Part shown: positions 40,965 to 49,452 of the stretch, piece after piece
Numbering within the stretch: position 1 is the stretch's first letter
Layout: every line of letters starts with the position of its first letter
Assembly (NCBI RefSeq): GCF_023973145.1
Contig: NZ_CP099546.1
Coordinates: 3,534,001-3,598,000 of the forward strand
Length of the DNA stretch: 64,000 bases
DNA from: Natronosalvus vescus
GTDB taxonomy: Archaea; Halobacteriota; Halobacteria; Halobacteriales; Natrialbaceae
Direction of reading: 5' to 3'
Position numbers and translations under genes: made by a program
Notes under the pieces: generated by a model
Databases searched by the model: none
What the model was told of the DNA's origin: nothing
The model's input: the letters and a program-made list of their open reading frames with translations, nothing else

Positions 40965-42182
40965 TCAGCGACGCTCGAGAAACACGGTGAAGAGAATTGC
41001 GGCGTAGACGAGCGCGCCGACGAGAACGAGCGCCGAGCCGAGCCGCTCGATCGCACTGGACTGGCCGATCAGCCCGCTCGCTTCGACGAGCACACCCACG
41101 CCGAGCAGCCCCATCGATATCGCGGCGGTTCGATCGTCGATCCAGGAACTCGAGGCGATAGCTGGTGGGTAAAACTGGTAGGTGACGCCAACAATGCTCA
41201 GTCCGAGAAAGCCGAGGAGGGCGAGCCGATAGTGTGCGTCGAACGGATTGCCGGGGACGGACAAAACGTCGAACGCGAATGTCAGGCCGAGAGCGACGGC
41301 GAGGACGCCACAGATGACGCCGCCGTAGACGCCGTAGAAGCCCACGCGACGTTTATCGCTTCGGTGGAACATGTCGACGTACGCGACGGCGAACCCGGTG
41401 ATTGCCAGAGCCTGGAGGAACGCCCCGAGATGGAACAGGCCAGTTCCGAGGAAGTCGACGACGAGCAGGGCGGGCGCGACGGCACCCGCGGGGAGTACGA
41501 CCGAGACGAGCCACAGTCGCGGGCGAACGACCAGAAACCGCGGAAGGACGCGAAAGCCGATTGCAAAGAGTAAGAGCGTTGCCGCGCCGACTGCGAGCAG
41601 GTGCGTCGTTGCTGGCTCACTCGAGGGGACGAACGGCAGTTCGTGACCCAGTTCGTGAGCGGCTGTGACGATTGCCCCGGCAAGCAGGTAGACGGCGACG
41701 AGGGGGACGGCCGCGTTCGCGAGGCGGTCGACCCGCCGTCGATCCTCGTTGACGTCGCTCGTGCCGGTCTCGCGGCCGATTGGATTGTTACGGATCGTCC
41801 AGCCGATCGATCCGACGAACACGAGACAGCCGGCGAGCCAGAGGACGGCTCCGATCGAACCGAGGGTGATCGTGGATCCGGCAATCGAACTCGAGATCGG
41901 ATCGACTCCCGCCGCGCTCAGGGCCAGCGCCGCCGTTCCGACGACCGTGAACGGCAGTTGGACGGCTGGCGCGCGCGGGAACGCCAACTGCGTCTCGAAG
42001 TACGACGGGATCAAGCTGTATCCCTTGCCGAAGACGATGTGAAAGACGAATCCGAAGAGGCCGAGGACGACGCCCACGCGTCGGGGTGCCCCGGCGACGG
42101 CTGCGAGTTGCCAGCATACGAACCAGATAACGCCGCTGGCGACGAATCGACGCGTCCAGCGGGAGATCGTTGCTGTTGTCAT
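40965..42182 (-). CDS. Second NnrS-like polytopic membrane protein (12 TM)
   Basis: A 405-residue membrane protein with about 12 helices and few loops. His residues in G-F-V-F-H-I-V-F-G-K-G-Y, H-E-L-G-H-E, P-A-T-T-H-L-L-A, and F-H-L-G-A-F may bind heme or metal. The pattern resembles the NnrS family, linked to nitric-oxide tolerance, and parallels the gene at 33830, though sequence similarity between the two is weak. I placed the start at ATG 42182 (an ATG at 42203 is the alternative). A partial half-site is visible near 42223, but no full palindrome at the usual distance. Confidence 0.7.
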   Translation of the reverse strand: MTTATISRWTRRFVASGVIWFVCWQLAAVAGAPRRVGVVLGLFGFVFHIVFGKGYSLIPSYFETQLAFPRAPAVQLPFTVVGTAALALSAAGVDPISSSIAGSTITLGSIGAVLWLAGCLVFVGSIGWTIRNNPIGRETGTSDVNEDRRRVDRLANAAVPLVAVYLLAGAIVTAAHELGHELPFVPSSEPATTHLLAVGAATLLLFAIGFRVLPRFLVVRPRLWLVSVVLPAGAVAPALLVVDFLGTGLFHLGAFLQALAITGFAVAYVDMFHRSDKRRVGFYGVYGGVICGVLAVALGLTFAFDVLSVPGNPFDAHYRLALLGFLGLSIVGVTYQFYPPAIASSSWIDDRTAAISMGLLGVGVLVEASGLIGQSSAIERLGSALVLVGALVYAAILFTVFLERR

Positions 42183-42341
42183 TACGTTCTCGTTGAGGGG
42201 CAAGAACCGTCAATACACGTGATCGTTCGTCGGTCAGGGGATCGAGTGGATCGTCGTCGTCTCGCGTCTCGGTTCAGGCGTCGTCGGCCAGGAGTTCGAC
42301 TCATATACGATTCTTGGGTGGCAACCCGACACACCTTCCCC

Positions 42342-42353
42342 AGAACATGTTCG
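42342..42353 (+). promoter_or_regulatory. CGAAY-N3-TTCG operator before the HemA-like gene
   Basis: AGAACATGTTCG, with a perfect GAACATGTTC core, centred 45.5 bases before ATG 42393. It fixes the start at 42393 rather than ATG 42381. Confidence 0.63.
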
Positions 42354-42392
42354 CCGGTAGCGTCTGTACCGTGGTCGGACATGGCCTTCTCA

Positions 42393-42647
42393 ATGGCCGA
42401 CGATCAGGCAATATCCTCGAGGGACGGACGGGCCACCGCAGAGTCCTCGAGCGAGGTGACCGATCCCGAGCGATGGGAAGCAGTTGCCAGCGACATCGAG
42501 CGTCAACAGGTCACGACGGCGTGTCAGCGGCTCGAGCAGGATTCGTCGCTCTCTGACGCCCAGCGAGCGACAGTCGAACGGTTGGCAGCGACCATCGTCG
42601 AACAACTGACACCAGCGGCTGGTCGGGTGCTGACAGAGCGGAAATAG
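42393..42647 (+). CDS. HemA C-terminal-domain-like protein
   Basis: An 84-residue helical protein resembling only the C-terminal dimerisation helices of glutamyl-tRNA reductase (R-Q-Q-V-T-T-A-C-Q-R-L then L-S-D-A-Q-R-A-T-V-E-R-L and I-V-E-Q-L-T-P-A-A). The catalytic and NADPH domains are absent, so it cannot start heme synthesis; it may regulate HemA or act as an adaptor. An operator is centred 45.5 bases upstream. Its presence near heme-protein genes fits a need for extra heme in anaerobic respiration. Confidence 0.62.
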   Translation: MADDQAISSRDGRATAESSSEVTDPERWEAVASDIERQQVTTACQRLEQDSSLSDAQRATVERLAATIVEQLTPAAGRVLTERK

Positions 42648-42811
42648 CCGCCAGTCCGTCGTTTTGCTTCAGTACTTGTCAGAGACTGTCAGATAATCGA
42701 TGATAGAGCGTAACTGTTGCAACACCAGTAAGCCCACCTCGACCTGATTGCTGTGGTGGGATTACTTGTTGTCTGAATGGTGCTTCACATATACTCCTGA
42801 TCTCAGAGTCT
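42648..42811. other. Intergenic region with a hairpin
   Basis: It holds an inverted repeat AGTAAGCCCACC (42727-42738) and GGTGGGATTACT (42755-42766), 11 of 12 pairs, with a 16-base loop. It could be a terminator shared by the converging genes or the relic of an element end. No gene is seen. Confidence 0.4.
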
Positions 42812-44176
42812 CTACTCGTGGTCGTCGTAACCCGCGACAACTGCTACCGCATCCGGAATCGACGTAGCCAGTTCTTCGATTTCACGGTAGCGTAGTCGAG
42901 TTCGCTCGAGTTCGAAAGCCCATTCGTCCGCCGAATCGTCGTTGATCGCGTCGAGGTGTCGGTCGAGTCGTCGTTACTGCCGCTCGAGTCGCTCCACGAG
43001 CGTCGCGCACAGGTGGCGAACGAGCGGGTCGTCTCCGTCCGCGCGGATACGCTCGTCGAGCGCAGCGGCGGCGCGGTCTTTGGCGTCGCGAACGTCTGCC
43101 CCCGTCGTGTCGAACTCGGGGATGGAAGCGCCAGGTTGCCGTGTAGCAGGTACGTCGTCGAACTCCGGGAGGATCAGGGTGTAGGTGTGGTGTTCCACCT
43201 TTCGACGCACTGCGAGTGCGACCAACCCCTCCTCGTACGCGTCGTCGGGCCCGCCGTAGCTTACGGAGTGCTCCCGAATCAAGATGTCGGGTGCATGGGA
43301 GTTCACCTCGTCCGTACCGTCCTGGGTCTCGAACTCAACTTGCTCGACAACCGCGTCCGATTGCTCGTTGAGCCCTTCGTATGCGTCATCGAGTTCCTGT
43401 TCGACTGAGTCAGCGGTCGAGTCCTCTCGTGCGGTCTCTTCGAGCGAGTCGCGAAACCGGACGACATCACCGATACGGGCACATGCACTGGCTGCACGAG
43501 CAGCGGAATTCTGTGGTTCGACGATATTAGCGGATCCCTCACCGTACACGTATCTTTCACCCGTCCGGATCGAACCGCGAACGTCGTCCAGCCACTCGTT
43601 CAATTCGCCGTATGCGGTGACGGCCCACGAGAGCGTGTGTGCAACGTACGTGAGGTCGTCGCGGACGGTCTCGTACTCGTCGTACAATGCCTCGAGATCA
43701 GCCAGTACGTCGTCTCGCTCGCGATCACCGCGCTGGAGATCCGCCAGGGCAACTGCCTGCTCTGCGCCGCCCAGTGCTCTTCGGAGGTCGTCGAGAATCT
43801 CGAGTCGTTCCGTCGTCGAAAGTTCCCCGAACGACCCGCGTCGTTCTTCGACGTCCTCAAGTGTTGCTTTCGCCAGTTCGAATTGACGTCTGGAGTTCGC
43901 AATGATTTCCCGGTCGTCGGCCTCGATATCTTCGTCAGGCCACCGCTCTCGAACTGCGTCAACGCGCTCTGCAAGTGCGTCGATGGCATCAGTGAGATGG
44001 TCGTCCGTCGGGCGGAGATGTGTGGGGGATGAGACGGTGGGATAATCGATTGCTTGCGCCGCGTGCAACGCGTCGCGATCGGACCAACGTCGCAGACGGC
44101 GGCGCTGATGGTATCCTCCGAGTCCAACCGCGGCCAGTCCGCCTCCGAACCAGACGAGAACGCTCCGTCGATCCAT
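42812..44176 (-). pseudogene. Helical membrane-anchored protein gene interrupted by an in-frame TAA
   Basis: Reading from ATG 44176, the frame runs 400 codons to a TAA at 42974-42976. It continues in the same frame for 53 more sense codons (R-R-L-D-R-H-L-D-A-I-N-D-D...) to TAG at 42812-42814, with codon bias unchanged. The TAA is one base from CAA (Gln), so it is probably a nonsense mutation or a read error. The encoded protein has one N-terminal membrane helix (about 4-22), then long acidic helices likely to form coiled coils; no named family is recognised. The shortened product may still fold. Confidence 0.6.
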
Positions 44177-44284
44177 TGTTAAATACAGTAATTGGGGAGG
44201 TGATAATTGCTTGGAATGTCCTCTCTTCGACTCATGTGGCCTCTCGATTGTAAGATCAGCCTTTCTCGGAGTCCGATCAGCTAT

Positions 44285-44361
44285 AGTAACAACTGCAACG
44301 ATGTACACACTGATCGCCGACACGACTGGCCATCAGATGTGCATCGATGTGCAGTGACTAC
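44285..44361 (+). repeat. ~80-bp imperfect palindromic repeat, copy A
   Basis: It begins AGTAACAACTGCAACGAT and ends with GCAGTGACTAC, an imperfect inverted repeat that would fold into a long hairpin. Copy B at 47396 starts with the same block. There is no coding capacity; it may be a MITE-like element or mobile terminator. Confidence 0.55.
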
Positions 44362-44457
44362 GATATTTAGTGGCAGAAGTAGGTGCAGTAACTGTGACCA
44401 GACCATCCCACCCAACCCCCGATCCGCTCGCACGTATTGGCGGTGGGGCCGATTACT

Positions 44458-45043
44458 ATGGGATTGACACCGCCACACCGGATCGGTCTGACCGGCGACG
44501 TCATGCTGGGCAGACTGGTCGATACGACGCAGCGACAACGCACCGTCGATGCCGTGCGGGGAACGATGCTCGAGCGACTTCGCCCCCTCGACGGCCTGTT
44601 CATCAACCTCGAGTGCTGTCTCTCGGCGAGGGGGAAGCCCTGGCAGCGAACTTATCGCCCGTTTCACTTCCGCGCGGATCCCGACTGGGCGGTGCCGGCG
44701 CTCGAGCGCGCCGAGGTCGATTGCTGTGCGCTCGCGAACAACCACGTTCTCGACTTCGAAGAGCCGGCGCTGTTCGACACGCTCGAGGCTCTCGACGACG
44801 CTGGCATCGCGCATGCGGGGCCGGGCCGGACGATCGATGAAGCGCTCGAGCCAGCGTTCGTATCAGTCGGCGATCTCGACGTGGCGTTCTGTTCGTTCAC
44901 CGACAGCGTTTCGGCGTTCGACGCGACCTCGCTCTCGGTACCTGGCAGTCGATCCTGTTCGTCGACTGTGACGGGCCCCGGACGCGTCAACTTCGGGTAA
45001 CGATCGTTCCCGGTGGCCCGGTGGCCTCCTGCGGGTCGCTATG
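44458..45043 (+). pseudogene. CapA-family protein, decayed
   Basis: The frame from ATG 44458 gives 180 residues with a clear N-terminal CapA/metallophosphatase-like half (G-L-T-G-D-V-M-L-G-R, then L-F-I-N-L-E-C-C-L and C-A-L-A-N-N-H-V-L-D-F), as in poly-gamma-glutamate synthesis proteins of 350 or more residues. It then leaves the family and stops at 45000. In another frame, 44947-45043 encodes Q-S-I-L-F-V-D-C-D-G-P-R-T-R-Q-L-R-V, which looks like the family C-terminus. An internal deletion plus frameshift is the simplest explanation. The alternative is a genuine short relative. Confidence 0.5.
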
Positions 45044-45144
45044 AGTAGTGTAGTTCCGACAGCGATAGTTACTGAACCCTGGCTGCGTGTTCATCGCGCC
45101 GAGCGGTTGCCGCCCGTTTCGTACGGACGTGTCGAGAGGGTTCG

Positions 45145-46794
45145 TTACTCGCTCGAATCGTCCTCGGCCGTCTGTCGACGGAGCCACTCGAGGCCGATGA
45201 TCCCGCTGACGACACTTGCGCCGGCCGTGAAACCGGGCATACCGTCGTCGGTGGTCTGGGCCGCCGATTCGGCAGTTTCGTTGGCTCCTTCATCAGTGTC
45301 ATCGGTTGTTTCATTCGTACTCCCATCAGTGCCATCGGATTCGGATCGATTTGTGCGCTCACTATCGTCAGTGTCGTTGTTCCCGGGACAGCCGCCGCTG
45401 TCCTCATCGTCGGTCTCGTTGTCATCATCGGTCTCGTCTGGGCAACTGTCCCCGTCGGTCGATCCGGACGCATCGTCGTCCTCATCACCGTCATCCGCAT
45501 CCCCCTTATCGCTCTCATCACCGTCATCCGCATCTCCATCATCGTCCGTCTCGTCCGAATCAGTCGTTCGAAACGCAGCCAGCCCCCGACCAGGCCCACT
45601 CGGAATCCCACTGGCGTAGAGCGTTCCATCGGCGATAGCAAGCTCCTCCCAGTGAATCGGGCCGTCACTGTCGCGGAACCAGTCGACGTCGTCGTACTCG
45701 ACCGTCCACAGTTCCGAATCGCCGTCCTCGTCGAACGCAGAGAGAACGTGTTCGTCCGTCTCTTCGTCACGTCGCCCGACGTAGACAGCATCAGCCGTGG
45801 CGACGGGCAATCCGGCGTCCGTTCCGGAATCCGTCGCTGCGAACCACTCGGTTTCGCCAGTCTGCAGATCGACACCACCGGTGGCGTACCATCCCTGAAC
45901 GTAGAGCCGATCGTCGGTGATCGTCACGCGCCTGACACCCTCGACACCGCCGGTGGTTCTCCATAGTCGATCACCGATCTCGATATCGTACAGACCGATC
46001 CTGTCGATCCCGCCGTCTGAAAACTCGGGAACGGCCACGTACTCGTCGTTCGCGGCGAGTCGATGGGGTGCTGCCCCTTCGAACCTCGACCCCGTTCCGT
46101 CGTCAGTGTCACCGGAATCGTACGTCCAGCGCTCACTTCCGTCGATGGCGCGACGGGCGAAAATGTAGGATGGGCTGACGACGAAAACGGTCTCGTCGGC
46201 GACCGCAACGGAGGTGTCCTCGAAAAGAGCCTCCTCGTCCGGGGTGAACGTCCAGCGCTCGACGCCAGTCTCGGCGTCGAAGCCCGTCAGTGTAGAGTCG
46301 ACTACGGTGAAAACGAGTCCGTGGGCAACTGCTGGCTCCGGTACGGACTCCTCGACGAACCAGCGAACGTCTCCGGTCTCCGCATCGAGCGCAGTCAACC
46401 GCTCGCCACCGACGTACACCGTGTCGGAGGCAACGGACAACCCGCCTACTGCGTCGATGTCGTCCGTGATCCACCGCACCGAGCCGTCAGCAGCATCGAT
46501 CGCGTGGACGCCGTTTCCCGCCTGGAGGTAGACGATATCATCGACCACCGCCGTCGAACCGGTGTGCTCGTAGCGCCACGCGAGTTCGACCGGCGGTTCG
46601 GGCCCAGGTTCGACAGGGACGAAACCCGTATTTCCCGACCGGCCGTGATAGGCGGGCCACCCAACGGAATCGGTGTCGGCCTCGACCCTCGAGTCGCCCG
46701 CGACGGACGAACTGATCGAAGCGAGTAACCCGCCGCCAGCGAGCACGCTGGTGGCTGCGAGCAGTGCACGTCTGGTTGGGACTGGACGAGACAT
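45145..46794 (-). CDS. Secreted PQQ-like beta-propeller protein with acidic stalk, second copy
   Basis: A 549-residue protein with a Tat-like signal (T-R-R-A-L-L-A-A-T) and a PQQ-type propeller (blades such as V-H-A-I-D-A-A-D-G-S-V-R-W and L-T-A-L-D-A-E-T-G-D-V-R-W). An Asp/Glu/Ser/Thr-rich stalk of about 130 residues holds C-P-D and G-G-C-P-G segments. The tail P-G-F-T-A-G then G-L-E-W-L-R-R-Q is nearly the same as in the protein at 31000. It is probably anchored at the cell surface. The ligand and role are unknown. It sits beside the damaged CapA gene. Confidence 0.78.
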   Translation of the reverse strand: MSRPVPTRRALLAATSVLAGGGLLASISSSVAGDSRVEADTDSVGWPAYHGRSGNTGFVPVEPGPEPPVELAWRYEHTGSTAVVDDIVYLQAGNGVHAIDAADGSVRWITDDIDAVGGLSVASDTVYVGGERLTALDAETGDVRWFVEESVPEPAVAHGLVFTVVDSTLTGFDAETGVERWTFTPDEEALFEDTSVAVADETVFVVSPSYIFARRAIDGSERWTYDSGDTDDGTGSRFEGAAPHRLAANDEYVAVPEFSDGGIDRIGLYDIEIGDRLWRTTGGVEGVRRVTITDDRLYVQGWYATGGVDLQTGETEWFAATDSGTDAGLPVATADAVYVGRRDEETDEHVLSAFDEDGDSELWTVEYDDVDWFRDSDGPIHWEELAIADGTLYASGIPSGPGRGLAAFRTTDSDETDDDGDADDGDESDKGDADDGDEDDDASGSTDGDSCPDETDDDNETDDEDSGGCPGNNDTDDSERTNRSESDGTDGSTNETTDDTDEGANETAESAAQTTDDGMPGFTAGASVVSGIIGLEWLRRQTAEDDSSE

Positions 46795-47521
46795 ATGAAG
46801 CAGGTACAGACCACTCTATATTAGTGCCAGTTTGCTAGAGACTGTTGTCGTATGTGCAATTGTGAGATTGTGGTTCGATGGTCGGCGTTTCTCGGAACCC
46901 GTAGCGGTTCCGGTCTTCGACGGTGATCTCGACCACGGGATCGTGCAGTCGACCATGTTCACCGACTGTGACGGGCCACTGATGGGTCGGTGTGGAATCG
47001 TGCACGATATCGGTGTAGTGTAGATCCCAAGCGACCAGCGCAGTTCCCAGGTGTATTATATACAGTGGTGCATGAAGTTGTTTCAGGATGCATCGAATCC
47101 GGCTTTCGGTATTCGTACCGGCTATGAACGGATGGTCTGTGCTCCTCGTATCTCAGTTTAGCTACTCGGGCAGATTGTGACGATGAGGAACCTAGTAACT
47201 CCTGATACGAGGTCAATATGTCCACCTGTCGAGGGGTTCGATGAACACCCTTTCTGATTACGCTGTTTCGATGTGTGAGGCAGTTTAGCGCTGTGGTAGA
47301 ATGATGTAGACCACAATTTCGATCGAGTTGACCAGCGAAGCTACAGACTGCATTCATCACATTGAGTAGAACTTCGAGGGGTGGTGTCCCACTGTAGTAA
47401 CAACTGAAACGATTTTACACAGCGGTCGCCGATCTGCCAGGCGATCAGGTGTGTATTGACTTTCAGTTGCTACTAGAGAGGCCAGCTATACGATTATTGC
47501 ACGTCATCACTTAGCATACAC
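46795..47521. other. Long intergenic region with repeat copy B
   Basis: No convincing gene lies in these 727 nt. At about 46951-46985 the plus strand resembles 44947-44981 in the CapA remnant (GACTGTGACGGGCC is shared), which may be another decayed CapA end. Repeat copy B follows at 47396. An AT-rich TAGCATACAC lies just before the HTH gene start. Confidence 0.4.
47396..47475 (+). repeat. ~80-bp imperfect palindromic repeat, copy B
   Basis: It begins AGTAACAACTGAAACGAT and ends TTTCAGTTGCTACT, which pair as an inverted repeat with one or two mismatches. It shares its opening 18 bases, except one, with copy A at 44285. It lies 47 bases before the HTH gene start. Confidence 0.55.
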
Positions 47522-48331
47522 ATGGATACACCACTCGAGGAAATCGAGTACCTCGTCAGTTCGGATCATCGCGTCGGGGTGCTCAAGGCACTGATGAGAG
47601 AGCACTGTGACAGAGACGACCTGCGTACCGCAACAGGGGCCTCCTCCCCGACCATGAGCCGAATCCTCGCGGATTTCGAGGATCATCAGTGGATCGAACG
47701 AACGGGGCAGACGTACCAACTGACCGGTCTGGGTGCGTTCGTTGCCGATCAGTTTGTGGAGTTCGAGCAGGCGATGGCGTACCAACGGCGACTCCGCGAG
47801 GTCTGGTCGTGGCTGCCACACGAAATCGACGGATTCAGCGTCGAGTTGTTCACTGACGTCGTGATTTCCAGGCCAGGCCCTGGATACCCGTACAAACCTG
47901 TCGAACGACTCACGGAGCTCATCGCTACAGCGAATACGATGCGTGGATTTGGCATGGCGTTGCTCAAATCAGGTAATCTGGAACCGTTTTTCGATCAGGT
48001 TCAGAATGGTTTGGAGTGTGAGTACATCTATCCGCCCGCGGTTTTCGACGAACTCCTCACGTGGGACGAAGAACGAGTCGTGGAAACGGCCACACGAGCG
48101 AACTACACTGTCTTACTACACGACGACCTTCCGCTCGACGACCGGTGTGGGATCTGTCTCTTCGATGACCGAGTTAGCATCTGCTGCTATGACTCTGAGA
48201 CGGGAGCGTTACAGTCGCTTGTCGACACCGGGAGTGACGAGATGCGTGCGTGGGCGGTGTCCTACTATGAACAGTTTCGAGAAGCGGCTCAGGTGCCCGA
48301 TAACGAACTCGACCTGCTCTCGCGTCGGTAA
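47522..48331 (+). CDS. HTH regulator of the FilR1/DUF1724 type
   Basis: A 269-residue regulator. An N-terminal winged helix (H-R-V-G-V-L-K-A-L-M, then S-S-P-T-M-S-R-I-L-A-D-F as recognition helix) is followed by a C-terminal domain of the methanogenesis-regulator type (DUF1724): L-F-T-D-V-V-I-S-R-P-G-P-G-Y-P near residue 105 and L-P-L-D-D-R-C-G-I-C-L-F-D-D. The effector is unknown. It precedes the methyltransferase and SagB genes on the same strand, with 167 nt between it and the first of them. Confidence 0.82.
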   Translation: MDTPLEEIEYLVSSDHRVGVLKALMREHCDRDDLRTATGASSPTMSRILADFEDHQWIERTGQTYQLTGLGAFVADQFVEFEQAMAYQRRLREVWSWLPHEIDGFSVELFTDVVISRPGPGYPYKPVERLTELIATANTMRGFGMALLKSGNLEPFFDQVQNGLECEYIYPPAVFDELLTWDEERVVETATRANYTVLLHDDLPLDDRCGICLFDDRVSICCYDSETGALQSLVDTGSDEMRAWAVSYYEQFREAAQVPDNELDLLSRR

Positions 48332-48351
48332 ACCACGACTGGGGTCGGGGC

Positions 48352-48372
48352 TTCCGCCTCAATTCGCTGTGA
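48352..48372 (+). repeat. Direct repeat, copy 1, after the HTH gene
   Basis: TTCCGCCTCAATTCGCTGTGA, 20 nt after the HTH stop. The same 21-mer with one change lies after the methyltransferase stop at 49358, 1006 nt away. Confidence 0.5.
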
Positions 48373-48434
48373 CCTGAGTTGATGATCGACGTCACTCGAC
48401 ACGGATCGGTTCCAACGGTCGGTCTTTCACGGAT

Positions 48435-48446
48435 TGAAATATTTCA
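48435..48446 (+). promoter_or_regulatory. TGAAATATTTCA palindrome before the methyltransferase
   Basis: A perfect 12-bp palindrome immediately upstream of a CATTTATAC TATA-like element (48452-48460) and about 58 bases from ATG 48499. It fits an operator. Confidence 0.45.
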
Positions 48447-48498
48447 CTAGGCATTTATACCTCCTGTGGTGGCGTACCCGCTCTCGTGGTGAATTTGA

Positions 48499-49332
48499 AT
48501 GAGCGAACACGCAAATCAATCGTCAGGCTGGCAACTCGAGCAGAGTGCCTCCGAGGCCTACGAACAGTACCTCGTTCCGCCTATTTTCGACCCATGGGCC
48601 GAGCGATTGATCGAGACCAGTGGAGTACACGAAGGAGACCACGTCCTGGACGTTGCCTGCGGTACCGGTATCGTGGCACGCCGCGTCGCTCCTCGGGTAA
48701 GTACGTATGGCGCCGTCACGGGAATCGACATCAACGAGGGTATGATTGCAGTTGCAACAGAGTCCGCAAGCGACATCGAGCCCTCGATCGAGTGGCGGCA
48801 GGGTGATGCAACCGAATTACCCTTCCCCGATGAGCGTTTCGACGTCGTCTACTGTCAACAAGCCCTCCAGTTCTTCGACGATCCTGGGGCTGCACTCGAA
48901 GAGATGCAGCGAGTCCTCCGGCCTGGTGGTCACGCGTCACTGAACGTCTGGCGACCGCTCGAGTACCACCCAGCCTACGTGACGCTCGCCGACGCATTAG
49001 AGCGCCACATTGGTGACGAAGCTGGGGACATAATGCGCTCTCCGTTTCCTTCATGGAACGCCGAGGATCTACGAACGCGCATACAGGATGCGGGATTCGA
49101 TGACGTATCAGTCACCATCGAGATCGGTTCGGTACGCTATCCGTCGATCGAAGCGTTCGTTCGTCGCGAGGCGGCGAGTTCTCCATTAGCTGAACGGATC
49201 GCGGCCGTCGGGCGGGACGTACGGAACGAACTGGTTCACGGACTCGAGGATGCGTTACACCACTACACTGACGATGAGGGTATCGTCTCCCCAATGGAAT
49301 CGTACGTCGTCACCGCAGGTCGATCGCTGTGA
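48499..49332 (+). CDS. Class I SAM-dependent methyltransferase
   Basis: A 277-residue Rossmann-fold methyltransferase of the UbiE/Methyltransf_11 type. Motif I is V-L-D-V-A-C-G-T-G near residue 52, motif II is T-G-I-D-I-N-E-G-M, and the acceptor-side block is F-D-V-V-Y-C-Q-Q-A-L-Q-F-F. The methyl acceptor is unknown. A TGAAATATTTCA palindrome and TATA element precede it. The SagB-type oxidoreductase gene follows 120 nt later, separated by repeat copy 2. Confidence 0.86.
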   Translation: MSEHANQSSGWQLEQSASEAYEQYLVPPIFDPWAERLIETSGVHEGDHVLDVACGTGIVARRVAPRVSTYGAVTGIDINEGMIAVATESASDIEPSIEWRQGDATELPFPDERFDVVYCQQALQFFDDPGAALEEMQRVLRPGGHASLNVWRPLEYHPAYVTLADALERHIGDEAGDIMRSPFPSWNAEDLRTRIQDAGFDDVSVTIEIGSVRYPSIEAFVRREAASSPLAERIAAVGRDVRNELVHGLEDALHHYTDDEGIVSPMESYVVTAGRSL

Positions 49333-49357
49333 GCGACCCACCACCGAAGTCGTGAGG

Positions 49358-49378
49358 TTCCGTCTCAATTCGCTGTGA
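49358..49378 (+). repeat. Direct repeat, copy 2, after the methyltransferase gene
   Basis: TTCCGTCTCAATTCGCTGTGA, one mismatch to copy 1 at 48352 and in the same orientation. Both copies begin 20-25 nt after a stop codon. Confidence 0.5.
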
Positions 49379-49452
49379 ATCTCAGTGAATCGACGAACCC
49401 ACCGATCTGCACTACACCTCAGATTGATTGGGCATGCCGTAGAGGATACCGT

